From contig JAFPWG010000004.1 of the NCBI GenBank assembly GCA_017395045.1, forward strand, positions 62,001 through 126,000: DNA of 64,000 nt. Direction: 5' to 3'. Source of the DNA: Bacteroidales bacterium. Its GTDB lineage: Bacteria > Bacteroidota > Bacteroidia > Bacteroidales > UBA932. Numbering within the stretch: the first letter of the stretch is position 1; every line of letters begins with the position of its first letter. The notes below the pieces were generated by a model. The model saw only the letters and a list, made by a program, of their open reading frames with translations, had not been told where the DNA came from and made no database searches. Positions 25,389-34,508 of this stretch are shown here, one piece after another. The position numbers and the translations under genes were made by a program.

Positions 25389-26078
25389 TCAGAACGAGAG
25401 TCTCAGGGAAAGGCCTGCCGTCGGCCGCCCCGTGACAGGGGCGAAGCCCAGTTCCGGCTGGATCCTTGCGTTGACGGCCGACCAGCGGCCTGTCAAGTCC
25501 CTGAAATAGAGGTCTTTGACCTTGGCGACTTTCACGGCGTCGCAGATATTCCAAATCCATACGGCGACTCCGCCCAGGATGAAGGCGGTACCTATCGTGG
25601 CGTAGGACCTGTCCACGCCGAGACTGACCTCATAATACTGTTCATACTGCGGATCGTACTGCTGCTCCGTATGCCGGGCCGACAGGAGCGACCCGCCGAT
25701 GCTGAGGCAGGCGGCGGTACCCCAGAAGAAGGCCATCCCCCGGAGCACTTCCCCGTCGTACACGTGGCCCAGGCCCGGGCAGATGTAGGCGAGCAGGCCC
25801 GCGTGGAACGGGACATACGGGTCCATCCCGGAAGGGAAGAAACCAGCCGTATTGTACCGGTTCCGGCAAAAACGGTAAGAGAAGACGGGGTCGTCGTCCC
25901 ACCGGGTATTCACCGGCCGGTAGAGTTCCTCGGAACCGTCTTCGAAGGTAACGCTCACGATGTCGGTGTTTCCGACGGCTTCGGCTTCCAGGATTCCGTT
26001 GCCCCGGTCAACGACCTGGGCGGAGGCGATGGCGGCGCTTCCCAGGAGCGCGGCCAGGAGGAGGGTCAATCTTTTCAT
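25389..26078 (-). CDS. Secreted or membrane protein with DUF5683-like region
   Basis: 229 residues from the ATG at 26076-26078 (MKRLTLLLAALLGSAAIASA, a clear signal peptide with an Ala-x-Ala site). A longer frame to 26159 adds a hydrophilic stretch before the signal peptide and is rejected. Mature part: a short beta region, then LLAYICPGLGHVYDGEVLRGMAFF, the pattern (proline-Gly-Leu-Gly-His-x-Tyr, then Gly and hydrophobic segments) seen in DUF5683 proteins. Two or three membrane segments follow, with a C-terminal strand ending LSLRLSF, which could be an outer-membrane insertion signal. Function unknown. Confidence 0.65.
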   Translation of the reverse strand: MKRLTLLLAALLGSAAIASAQVVDRGNGILEAEAVGNTDIVSVTFEDGSEELYRPVNTRWDDDPVFSYRFCRNRYNTAGFFPSGMDPYVPFHAGLLAYICPGLGHVYDGEVLRGMAFFWGTAACLSIGGSLLSARHTEQQYDPQYEQYYEVSLGVDRSYATIGTAFILGGVAVWIWNICDAVKVAKVKDLYFRDLTGRWSAVNARIQPELGFAPVTGRPTAGLSLRLSF

Positions 26079-26199
26079 CACGTCATTCCAATCCATCACG
26101 GGCCGGATTCTTGCATCCGGCAGGTGCAAGTTAGGAATAATCTCGCAGATTGAGGTCATGTTTACGCAAAATGCGAAACGAAGATGATGTTTTTTTGGC

Positions 26200-26207
26200 T
26201 ATCTTGC
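26200..26207 (+). promoter_or_regulatory. Possible promoter of the GH18-phosphatase gene
   Basis: TATCTTGC, one base off the TAnnTTTG consensus, only 4 bases before the ATG at 26212. If real, the transcript is nearly leaderless. The same intergenic stretch has TAACTTGC on the minus strand (26133 to 26126) for the opposite gene. Confidence 0.4.
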
Positions 26208-26211
26208 ACCC

Positions 26212-28344
26212 ATGAAGCACAGTCTCTCCTTTTTCTTTTGCCTGATATCGTTCCTTCTCTCCTGTGAGAAGCCGAGCCAGGGGTATGTCTGGATCCAGCC
26301 GCCCACTGCGCCGCATCAGTCCACACCGACGCCGGCTCCGGATCCCGGTCCTGATCCCGTTCCCGACCCTGCTCCCGCAGCGGAACCGGACGGTTTCATC
26401 GTCGTCGGCTATGCGACCTATTGGAACAGGACGATGCCGGATCCGTCCCTGCTCACGCACATCAACTATGCGTTCGCACATATAAAGGACGATTTCGAGA
26501 CCCTGGACATCAAGACCCCGTCGCGACTGTCGAAGATCGCCGGGCTCAAGCGTACGAACCCGGACCTGAAGGTCCTGCTGTCCATCGGCGGATGGGAGGC
26601 CGGGAACTTCAGCGAGATGGCTGCCGATGCTTCCCATCGGAAGGTCTTCTGCGAGAACTGCGTCGCCGCGGTCAAGAAGTACGGGCTGGACGGGATCGAC
26701 CTGGACTGGGAATATCCGACCAGCTCCATGGCGGGAATCTCCTCGTCGCCAGAGGACACGAAGAACTTCACGCTCCTGCTGAAGGACCTCCGCGTGGCGC
26801 TGGGAGACGACAAGCTGCTCACGATGGCGTCGGCCGCCAATGCCAGGTACGTGGATTTCAAGAGCGCAATCCAGTACCTGAACTTCGTGAACATCATGAC
26901 TTACGACATGGGGAATCCCCCGTATCATAACGCGGGCCTGCATAAGTCGGCGCACACGCAGCTCAGCTGTGAAGAGTCTGTGTCCAAACACTTCGACAAG
27001 GGGGTTCCGTATTCCAAGATGGTGCTGGGCATCCCTTTCTACGGACACGGCGACGGCAAGTCCTTCGACGGCTACATCGACTTCAAGGACCTCACCTATG
27101 ATCCGCAGAAATACAGCCTGCGCTGGGATTCCTCGGCCATGGTCCCCTACTTGGCCGACGCTGTCGGGAATGTGGTCTTTTCGTATGACGACGAGGTTTC
27201 CGTGGGCCTGAAGGCCGATTTCGTGAAGGAAAACGGGCTCAAGGGGGCGATGTACTGGAACATCGAGGCCGACGACGCCACCTGGACGCTGTCCAAGGCT
27301 GTGGCTTCCCGGTTGTTGGAAGGCGCCGTACCGGAGGACGAAGCCGTCCTGGTAACTAATCCGTACGTTCAGACATATCTGGAGCAGGTCACCTATAAGG
27401 ACTGGGATTTCTCCTACAGCCTGATCAAGAATTATCCCGGCGGCGGTCCCGGAGAAGCCGACATCCCGCCGTCCGTCACCCTTGAATGGACGGCCGACGC
27501 GACCGCAGGCCCGCTTACGCTCCGGCTCTGGGACGACGAATGGAGCAGGGAATATGACCTGAAGGCCGGTGCGTCGAGCCAGTCCGTGAGTAATCTGGTG
27601 CCCGGCAGCCATTATTCCTACCAGGTTTACGGCAGCGATGGTGCCGTCCTCAGCAGCGGTACGTTCAAGACCAGGGGAGCGTTGCACCAGGTGTATTTCA
27701 CGGGCAAGGTCCGCAACGGACGCGACCTGGGCGGCTGGAAGACGGAGGACGGAAAGACAGTCCGTTTCCGCAAGCTTTACCGCGGCGGCCGCGTGGACGG
27801 GAGATATATGGACAGCAACGGCAGGGCGGAAGCCCTGGCGGTGGGCATCCGGGCTGAATTGGACCTCCGGGAGGCCGAGGATGTTCCGTCCGTGTCCCAG
27901 TTCGGCACGGAGTGCACCTTCTGCGCCCCGGGCTTCGAGAACGGATACCGGAGCATGCTGCGCGACCGGGCGCCGGGAGTCAAGGAGTGTTTCGAATTCA
28001 TCGTCAGGAACCTGAGGGCCGACCGGCCGGTGTATTTCCACTGTGCTGCCGGACGGGACCGGACCGGAACCATCGCGATGGTGGTCCTGGGGGTGCTGGG
28101 CGTGCCCGAGAGGGATATCGCCAAGGACTATGAACTGACGTATTTCTCTCCGGCGGACTGGAGCATGTACAAAGGGGATTATCACCACATGAGGACTGCG
28201 GAAGGAAGCTATGTGGCGGCGATGGAGTACCTTTGGAAGGCAGGATCCTCGGGCAGTTTCAAGGACCGGGTGGAGAGTTATCTGCTCTCCATCGGCGTGG
28301 CACAGAAGGATATCGACGATCTGAGGACGATCATGCTGAAGTAG
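26212..28344 (+). CDS. Lipoprotein fusing GH18 domain and tyrosine phosphatase-like domain
   Basis: 710 residues. A lipoprotein signal peptide ends at Cys18 (FLLSC), followed by a Pro/Asp-rich linker (about 30-60). GH18 domain about 60-372: SIGGW at 124-128 and the catalytic DGIDLDWEYP at 160-169 (acid Glu167), with TYDMG and MYWNIEADD. About 385-488 is a small beta domain resembling Fn3. About 492-710 is a tyrosine/dual-specificity phosphatase fold with NGRDLGGW at 502-509 and the active-site HCAAGRDRTG (Cys611, Arg617). Both catalytic motifs are intact. GH18 enzymes cut chitin or the GlcNAc-GlcNAc core of N-glycans; the phosphatase substrate is unknown. A promoter box is weak. Terminator follows at 28375-28418. 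Confidence 0.9.
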   Translation: MKHSLSFFFCLISFLLSCEKPSQGYVWIQPPTAPHQSTPTPAPDPGPDPVPDPAPAAEPDGFIVVGYATYWNRTMPDPSLLTHINYAFAHIKDDFETLDIKTPSRLSKIAGLKRTNPDLKVLLSIGGWEAGNFSEMAADASHRKVFCENCVAAVKKYGLDGIDLDWEYPTSSMAGISSSPEDTKNFTLLLKDLRVALGDDKLLTMASAANARYVDFKSAIQYLNFVNIMTYDMGNPPYHNAGLHKSAHTQLSCEESVSKHFDKGVPYSKMVLGIPFYGHGDGKSFDGYIDFKDLTYDPQKYSLRWDSSAMVPYLADAVGNVVFSYDDEVSVGLKADFVKENGLKGAMYWNIEADDATWTLSKAVASRLLEGAVPEDEAVLVTNPYVQTYLEQVTYKDWDFSYSLIKNYPGGGPGEADIPPSVTLEWTADATAGPLTLRLWDDEWSREYDLKAGASSQSVSNLVPGSHYSYQVYGSDGAVLSSGTFKTRGALHQVYFTGKVRNGRDLGGWKTEDGKTVRFRKLYRGGRVDGRYMDSNGRAEALAVGIRAELDLREAEDVPSVSQFGTECTFCAPGFENGYRSMLRDRAPGVKECFEFIVRNLRADRPVYFHCAAGRDRTGTIAMVVLGVLGVPERDIAKDYELTYFSPADWSMYKGDYHHMRTAEGSYVAAMEYLWKAGSSGSFKDRVESYLLSIGVAQKDIDDLRTIMLK

Positions 28345-28374
28345 GGAGCAGGGCTCCGGAAAGACAGCGGAACA

Positions 28375-28418
28375 GGCTGGCCCAAAAGTCGGATTGACTG
28401 GGGGTCAGCCCTTTTTTT
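28375..28418 (+). terminator. Intrinsic terminator after the GH18-phosphatase gene
   Basis: Stem 28375-28383 (GGCTGGCCC) with 28402-28410 (GGGTCAGCC), nine pairs including one G-T, followed after one C by seven T at 28412-28418. Confidence 0.8.
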
Positions 28419-28540
28419 GTAGGATATCCCCGGCATTGTTCTTTACAAAATTTAAGAAAACAGTTTCTGATTTTCAAATAGTTGCGTTTGTTTTTCCCTA
28501 CTTTTTTCCAAATTTGTTGTCACGTGCGCGTTCAAAAATG

Positions 28541-28548
28541 TATCTTTG
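28541..28548 (+). promoter_or_regulatory. Promoter -7 box of the alpha-glucan PUL
   Basis: TATCTTTG, perfect TAnnTTTG, 18 bases before the GH31 ATG, with TTTG/TTG candidates at 28513-28519 as the -33 element. The 120 bases upstream, after the terminator at 28418, are AT-rich and show no other feature. No further promoter-like box with a suitable gap is seen until the end of the operon at 45935. Confidence 0.7.
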
Positions 28549-28566
28549 TAATAACACCACGTAATT

Positions 28567-30936
28567 ATGTCCAGACGATCAGTACTTCTTTGGACCTTGT
28601 TCGTCCTATTGATTTCGGTACAGCTCAGTGCCAGGGAGGGGAGTTATGTGAAACTCTCAGACAGGGAGTATGTCTTTGAAGCCGGGAACGAGGCCAAGGT
28701 CCTGCTCCGTTTCTGCAGCCCCGGGGTCGTCCGGGTGGAATACGCGTTCGACGGGCAGTTCCTCCGCGAATCGCCGACCCCCGCCGTCGTCCATGAGAAT
28801 CTGGCCGGGGTCGACCTTCTCCTGGAAGAGGATGGCCGTGCCTTTGACATCCATACCGGATCGATCAGGCTGGTGGTCGAGCAGGAGCCCTTCTGCATCA
28901 AGGCCTATGACAATTACCAGACGTTGCTCGTCTCCGACATCCCCGGAGGATACAGGAAGGATGGGGACCGTATCGTCTGTACGAAGAACCTTGCCAGGAA
29001 CGAATCCATCTTCGGCCTTGGAGAGAAAGGAGGCCTGCTGGAGCGCCGGGGCGGAGTCTATACCATGTGGAACAGCGACAAGCCCTGCTATTGCATAGAT
29101 GAAGATCCTCTGTATAAGAGCATTCCGTTTTTCATGAGCAGCCGCCGTTACGGCATCTTCTTCGACAACAGCTGGCGCACTACCTTCGATTTTTCCCATC
29201 GGGACAGCTATACCTTCGAGGCCGACGGCGGCGCGATGGTGTATTACATCATTGTCGGCAAGGACTACAAGGACATCCTCCGGCAGTATATCGCCCTTAC
29301 CGGAAAACCCGTGATGCCCCCCAGGTGGGCTTTGGGATTCTCCCAGTGCCGTGGCCTCTATACGTGGCAGGATCAGGCGCTGGAAGTGGCAAGGCGTTTC
29401 CGCAGTCTCGGAATCCCTTGCGACGTCATCTACCAGGATATCGGCTGGACGCAGAACCTGCAGGACTTTACATGGCGTGAAGGCCACTATTCCAATCCGC
29501 GCGCGATGCTGGATACGCTTCATTCGCTGGGGTTCCACATGGTCGTCTCCCAGGATCCGGTGATCTCCCAGCGGAATACCCGCCAATGGGCCGAGGCCGA
29601 CAGTCTGGGCCTGTTTGCCAAGGACTCCAGGACCGGCCGCAGCTATGACATGCCCTGGCCTTGGGGCGGCCGGTGCGGCGTGGTGGATTTCACGAATCCC
29701 GCCGCGGCGTCCTGGTGGGGGGACTGGCAGCAGAAGCCGATCGACGATGGCGTGGACGGTTTCTGGACGGACATGGGAGAACCGGCCTGGAGCAACGAGG
29801 AAGAAAAGGACCGGCTGTTCATGCAGCATTTCGCCGGACCGCACGCCGCCGTGCATAATATGTATGGTCTGTACTGGGACCGCGTGGTTACGGAAGAGTT
29901 CAACCGGCGCAATCCCGACAAGCGTCTTTTCCAGATGACGCGTTCCGCGTTTGCCGGCATGCAGCGCTACTGCTTCTCCTGGACGGGAGACAGCGGTGAT
30001 GCCGGCCGGATGACGGACAGCTGGGAACAGTTCGCCTATCAGATACCCATGATGCTTTCCGCAGGCCTGGGCGGCATCCCGTTCATCACCGGGGATATCA
30101 CCGGTTACTGCGGCTCCATCGAAGACTATGTGGAAGCGGCGGAATTGTATGTCCGCTGGATGCAGTTCGGCCTGTTCACCCCGCTCAGCCGGGCCCACCA
30201 CGAGGGAGATACCGCCGTCGAACCCTGGATGTTCCCGCCGGCAGCCATGGAGGCGGCCAAAAAGGCCATCGAGTTGAAATATACCCTGCTTCCTTATATC
30301 TACACCTGCGCCTATGAGGCCTACGAATCCGGGATGCCCCTGATGCGCGCCATGTTCCTGGAGTTCCCCGAGGACCGCGAGTGCCGCAGGGCCGACATGC
30401 AGTTCATGTTCGGGGAAAGTCTCCTGGTGGCTCCGGTCGTGGAAAAGGGCGCCCGCACGCGGGAAGTGTACCTTCCCAAGGGACGATGGTACGACTGGTA
30501 TGACGGAACCGTCTATGAAGGCGGCCATTACGTAACGGTCCCGGCCCCGCTGGACAAGACGCCGGTGCTGGTGAAAGAGGGAAGCATCGTGCCTACCGGC
30601 CCGGTCGTGCAGAATACGGAACAGGCCGATGGCTCCTCCCTGTTGATCCGTTGCTACCCGAAGGAGGGGGAGAAGGCAAGTTATACGCTCTATGAGGATG
30701 ACGGGGAGTCTCTGGCGTACCAGCGCGGAGAAAATGCCCGGACCACATTCTCCTGCGTCCTGGAAAACGGTGTATACCACATTGAATATGAAACGGTTTG
30801 CTCCGGCGGCTTTGCCGCTCCGGCCCGTGGCGATATCAAGATGCAGTTCCCCGGCAGGAAAGCGAAGGCCGTGTATGTCAACGGAAAAAAAGTAAGATCA
30901 CACTCAACTAATAACTTTATAACCGTATCGTTATGA
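28567..30936 (+). CDS. Glycoside hydrolase family 31 (alpha-glucosidase type)
   Basis: 789 residues with an N-terminal signal peptide (about 1-22, ending SARE). GH31: N-terminal beta-sandwich, then the barrel with nucleophile Asp402 in FWTDMGEP and acid/base Asp475 in SWTGDSG. A C-terminal beta region and a DUF5110-like domain follow. In the periplasm it would release glucose from alpha-linked oligosaccharides; with the GH66 dextranase in the same operon, alpha-1,6 linkages are the likely target. GH31 also includes alpha-xylosidases, so the linkage is inferred. Overlaps the next gene by 4 bases (ATGA). Confidence 0.93.
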   Translation: MSRRSVLLWTLFVLLISVQLSAREGSYVKLSDREYVFEAGNEAKVLLRFCSPGVVRVEYAFDGQFLRESPTPAVVHENLAGVDLLLEEDGRAFDIHTGSIRLVVEQEPFCIKAYDNYQTLLVSDIPGGYRKDGDRIVCTKNLARNESIFGLGEKGGLLERRGGVYTMWNSDKPCYCIDEDPLYKSIPFFMSSRRYGIFFDNSWRTTFDFSHRDSYTFEADGGAMVYYIIVGKDYKDILRQYIALTGKPVMPPRWALGFSQCRGLYTWQDQALEVARRFRSLGIPCDVIYQDIGWTQNLQDFTWREGHYSNPRAMLDTLHSLGFHMVVSQDPVISQRNTRQWAEADSLGLFAKDSRTGRSYDMPWPWGGRCGVVDFTNPAAASWWGDWQQKPIDDGVDGFWTDMGEPAWSNEEEKDRLFMQHFAGPHAAVHNMYGLYWDRVVTEEFNRRNPDKRLFQMTRSAFAGMQRYCFSWTGDSGDAGRMTDSWEQFAYQIPMMLSAGLGGIPFITGDITGYCGSIEDYVEAAELYVRWMQFGLFTPLSRAHHEGDTAVEPWMFPPAAMEAAKKAIELKYTLLPYIYTCAYEAYESGMPLMRAMFLEFPEDRECRRADMQFMFGESLLVAPVVEKGARTREVYLPKGRWYDWYDGTVYEGGHYVTVPAPLDKTPVLVKEGSIVPTGPVVQNTEQADGSSLLIRCYPKEGEKASYTLYEDDGESLAYQRGENARTTFSCVLENGVYHIEYETVCSGGFAAPARGDIKMQFPGRKAKAVYVNGKKVRSHSTNNFITVSL

Positions 30937-32906
30937 AAAAGTACTTTAAACTGATTGCCTTGGCAGGACTTGCCGCTTTGTTCGTAGCCTCCTGCAAGAA
31001 ACCCGAAGAGACTCCCGAGCCCCAGAAGCCGGCCAGTCTGACCGCCCCCACGCTTTCCGTCACCCCGGGATCCGTCGTGGTTTCCCCCGAAAGCGAGGAT
31101 GTCGCCCTTACCTTCAGCTGGAACGATGTGGCCGTCGAGGGCATCACTCCGGTTTATGCCTTCCAGATTACCAAGAAGGGAGACAATGACTTTGCTTCCG
31201 GAACGGCTTTCGAGTGCACTTCGACCGAAAAGAAGTTCAACCATGCCGAACTGGCTACCCTGGCCGGTGAAATCGGCGCTTCCCTTGATGAAGGGTTCTC
31301 CCTCATCGCGCGCGTTCGCGTAACGGCCAAGGATAAGAAAGATGTCGAAGCTGTGCTGTCCAACGTGGTGGAAGTGGCTGTCAGCAAGGAGCAGTATCCC
31401 ATCCAGAACCTCTATCCGATCGGAAACGGTACTCCTTACGGCTGGTCTCAGGACAAGACCGTGGCGATGGAGAAGACCGGTTCCACGTTTAGCTGGACCG
31501 GCCACCTGTATGCCAATGCCGAGTTCAAGTTCCTGCTTCAGAACGACGGCAACTGGTGGCCCGGTGTCGTGAACAAATCCGACGATCCCTATAATTATGA
31601 GCCTGTGATCGGATTCGGCGACGCTGACGACAAGAAGTTCAAGGTGGACAAGGAAGGCAAGTACACGATCTCCATCGATGCTTCCAACACCAATGCCCTG
31701 AAGATGTTCATCGAATTCATCGATGACGATATCCAGACGCTGGTCGTCGACCATCTCTACATCCTTGGCGGCGCCACCAAGACCGGTTGGAGCCTCGATG
31801 CCATGGAGGAATTCGAAAAGAACGGCAATATCTTCACCTGGGAAGGTTCCCTCACCGAGGGCGGCGAATTCCGCTTCCCCATGCAGCGCGACTGGTGGCC
31901 TTGCCTGATGATCGCCATGGATGGAGAAACCCTCGTCAAGGGCGTTTCCGACGATGAGAAGACCGGCTATACCGTGGATGAAACCGCCATCTACAAGATC
32001 GTCTGTGACATCGACAATATGAAGGTGTCCATCACCAAGACCGGAGATATCGTCCCGCCGGACTTCCCGACCCTGTTCATGTGCGGCGATGCGACCCCGT
32101 ATGGCTGGAGCACCGTCATGACCGATGAAAACCAGCTGAAGCCGGTGGAGAGCAGCAACGTCAACGTCCTTTCCTGGACGGGTGAGCTCAAGGCCAGCGG
32201 TCACTTCAAGTTCCTGACCACCTCTGACTGGGTTCCTTCCTACAACCGCGATGCGACGGCCGCGGATTACTGGACGCTGGTTTACCGGGAGAACTATGAT
32301 CAACCCGACGAACAGTTTGCCGTAGCCGAAGACGGTACCTACAAAGTGGTCGTGGACCTTGACGCCATGAAGGTCACATGCACCAAGGAGGAGGCCGCTC
32401 CGGTCCGCATCACCATCGACGGTGACATGAGCGAATGGGCGGGTGTGACCGACCAGGTGTCCAGCACCAAGGAAGAACCCGTTTATATGCTCTTCAAGGT
32501 GGCCAATGACGACGAGTACATCTATTTCTACTCCAAGCGTGACAACCGCAGCGCCATCTGGAACCGTGGTGGCTATATCTATTATGATATCGACGCGGAC
32601 AACAATCCGGAGACGGGCGTTGAAAAGGAGATCCCCGGTCTGGAGATGTGGCTGTACTTCTTCCCGTTCGATGCGGAAGGTACCATCGCCACGGATATCG
32701 GAAGCGGCAGCGCATATCCTTCCAAGGATGTCTTCAACAGTTTCAGTTTCGCCGGTGCCGTCTCCGAGACTTTCGTGGAACTTGAAGCGCGGATGTCTCT
32801 CTCTGACGCAGGTGTGAAGAAAGGTGATGTGATCGCCGTTTACACCTGGAGCAACAAGAGCGGCGACGACCTCAAGAAGACTCCGATCACCTACACGGTC
32901 AAGTAG
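30933..32906 (+). CDS. SusE/SusF-like outer-membrane glycan-binding lipoprotein
   Basis: 657 residues. Lipoprotein signal with Cys21 (LFVASCKK). A SusE-type domain spans about residues 40-150. It is followed by three similar carbohydrate-binding modules recognisable by NGTPYGW / ATKTGW / DATPYGW starts, each with later W-rich F-x-W-x-G strands, as in SusE/SusF starch-binding repeats. The C-terminal about 160 residues start DGDMSEWAGV and resemble a CBM9 or DOMON-like beta sandwich. Probably a surface glycan-binding protein helping capture the polysaccharide. Second gene of the PUL. Confidence 0.85.
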   Translation: MKKYFKLIALAGLAALFVASCKKPEETPEPQKPASLTAPTLSVTPGSVVVSPESEDVALTFSWNDVAVEGITPVYAFQITKKGDNDFASGTAFECTSTEKKFNHAELATLAGEIGASLDEGFSLIARVRVTAKDKKDVEAVLSNVVEVAVSKEQYPIQNLYPIGNGTPYGWSQDKTVAMEKTGSTFSWTGHLYANAEFKFLLQNDGNWWPGVVNKSDDPYNYEPVIGFGDADDKKFKVDKEGKYTISIDASNTNALKMFIEFIDDDIQTLVVDHLYILGGATKTGWSLDAMEEFEKNGNIFTWEGSLTEGGEFRFPMQRDWWPCLMIAMDGETLVKGVSDDEKTGYTVDETAIYKIVCDIDNMKVSITKTGDIVPPDFPTLFMCGDATPYGWSTVMTDENQLKPVESSNVNVLSWTGELKASGHFKFLTTSDWVPSYNRDATAADYWTLVYRENYDQPDEQFAVAEDGTYKVVVDLDAMKVTCTKEEAAPVRITIDGDMSEWAGVTDQVSSTKEEPVYMLFKVANDDEYIYFYSKRDNRSAIWNRGGYIYYDIDADNNPETGVEKEIPGLEMWLYFFPFDAEGTIATDIGSGSAYPSKDVFNSFSFAGAVSETFVELEARMSLSDAGVKKGDVIAVYTWSNKSGDDLKKTPITYTVK

Positions 32907-32918
32907 TTCGCTGTACGC

Positions 32919-34508
32919 ATGAAGCGTTCCCTTGTCCTGGTCATGCTGCTTCTGGGCCTTGCCATTCCGGCAGGGGCCCAGAAGCTTGACATGCTGCTGG
33001 AAAGCCTGGACCGCGTGATCGGGAACAAGGAGACATACAGCCGGAAAAAGGAGGAGCGGATCGATGCCATCCGTTCCTCCCTTCCCGGCATCGATCCGGC
33101 AGACCGGTACGGCGTCTATGACGCCTTATACCGCGAATATGCCAAATACAATCTGGATTCGGCCCTGCATTACGCCCGGGAAAAGGCGGCGTTGGCCAGG
33201 GAAAACGATGACTGGGAAAGATCCTGCATCGAACAGGCCGATATCTATACCAATACGGGGCAGTATCAGCAGGCCGGAGAGTTGCTGCGGAATATCCGTC
33301 CAACGGGCGCAGAGTACTATCATGCCCTTCATACGCTCTATTCCGCCATGGCAGCGACGTCGGTCCTGCAGGAATCGAAAGAGACGTATTCCAGGCTGAA
33401 GGAACAGTACAGGGACTCCCTGATACACAACCTCGCCGCCAACGATATCGGATACATCTTTGCCCAGTCCGAGAAACTCAATGAGAACGGCCGGTACGAC
33501 GAGGCGGTCGTCCTGCTCACCAACCATTACAACGATCCCCTGACCAGCGAAAACGAAAAAGCCATCCTGGATTATTGCATGGCCACCTCGTACAGGGGAT
33601 TGGGGAACCGGGAAAAGGCCAAGTGGCACTACGCCGCCAGTGCGATAGCCGACATCCGTACTCCAGTCAAGGAGTACCGCTCCCTGCAGGAACTCTCGTA
33701 CATGCTGTATCAGGAGGGAGACCTCTCCCGGGCCTATCGTTACATCAGCTGCGCGATGGAGGACGTCCAGGCCAGTAATTCCATCGTGAGGTCCATGGAG
33801 TTTTTCCCCTTCCTGTCCACCATCAGCCAGGCCTATGAGGAGAATATCGGGCACCGGAACAAAGTCCAGTCCCGCATGGTCGCGGGGCTGAGCGTCCTGC
33901 TCATTCTCCTGGCCATGGCCGTCTATATGGCCATGCGCCAGCGCCATTTGATCGGCAAGGCCAACCGGGCCCTGCTGGAAGTGAACGGGGAACTCAGGCA
34001 GATTTCCCGAAAGCTTCAGGAAACCGGTTATCTGAAGGAGGAATACCTCTACCAATACATGGAGCAGGCTGCTGCCGGCATTGACCGGATGGAGTCATAC
34101 CGGAGAAAAATCCTGCTCGCTTACAGGAAATACGGAGCCGAACACCTTGCGTCCCAGTTGGATTCTCCGCTGGACGTGGAAGATGAGCTGCGTTCTTTTT
34201 ACAACAGTTTTGACGAAACGTTCCTGCATCTGTTCCCCACATTTGTAGAGGACGTGAACCGGCTCCTGAAACCGCAGCAGCGGCTGGAACCCAAACCCGG
34301 CCGGCTGATGAACACCGAATTGCGCATGCTGGCGCTGATACGCCTGGGCGTCACCGACAGTGTCAAGATGGCGCATTTCCTGCGAACCTCCCTTTCGACC
34401 GTGTACAACTACAGGTCCAAATTGAGGAATGCAGCCTTGTCGGAACAGCCTGCTTTTGAAGAGCAGGTTGCCAGAATTGGTGAAATTATCATTGACAGAC
34501 ATGAATAA
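32919..34508 (+). CDS. SusR-like transmembrane transcriptional regulator (DUF6377 type)
   Basis: 529 residues. Signal peptide or first membrane segment (1-21), a periplasmic helical-repeat region of about 290 residues with TPR-like spacing, one membrane segment near 318-337 (VAGLSVLLILLAMAVYMAM), a coiled-coil stretch, and a cytoplasmic end with a probable helix-turn-helix around LIRLGVTDSVKMAHFLRTSLSTVYNYRSKLR (core LRTSLSTVYNYR). This is the layout of SusR and DUF6377 regulators that control starch and dextran PULs by sensing sugar in the periplasm. It is encoded inside the operon rather than beside it. Confidence 0.85.
   Translation: MKRSLVLVMLLLGLAIPAGAQKLDMLLESLDRVIGNKETYSRKKEERIDAIRSSLPGIDPADRYGVYDALYREYAKYNLDSALHYAREKAALARENDDWERSCIEQADIYTNTGQYQQAGELLRNIRPTGAEYYHALHTLYSAMAATSVLQESKETYSRLKEQYRDSLIHNLAANDIGYIFAQSEKLNENGRYDEAVVLLTNHYNDPLTSENEKAILDYCMATSYRGLGNREKAKWHYAASAIADIRTPVKEYRSLQELSYMLYQEGDLSRAYRYISCAMEDVQASNSIVRSMEFFPFLSTISQAYEENIGHRNKVQSRMVAGLSVLLILLAMAVYMAMRQRHLIGKANRALLEVNGELRQISRKLQETGYLKEEYLYQYMEQAAAGIDRMESYRRKILLAYRKYGAEHLASQLDSPLDVEDELRSFYNSFDETFLHLFPTFVEDVNRLLKPQQRLEPKPGRLMNTELRMLALIRLGVTDSVKMAHFLRTSLSTVYNYRSKLRNAALSEQPAFEEQVARIGEIIIDRHE

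Noticed and set aside
26131-28188. 685-codon minus-strand frame
   Set aside because: Shadow of the GH18-phosphatase gene.
28657-30780. 707-codon minus-strand frame
   Set aside because: Shadow of the GH31 gene.
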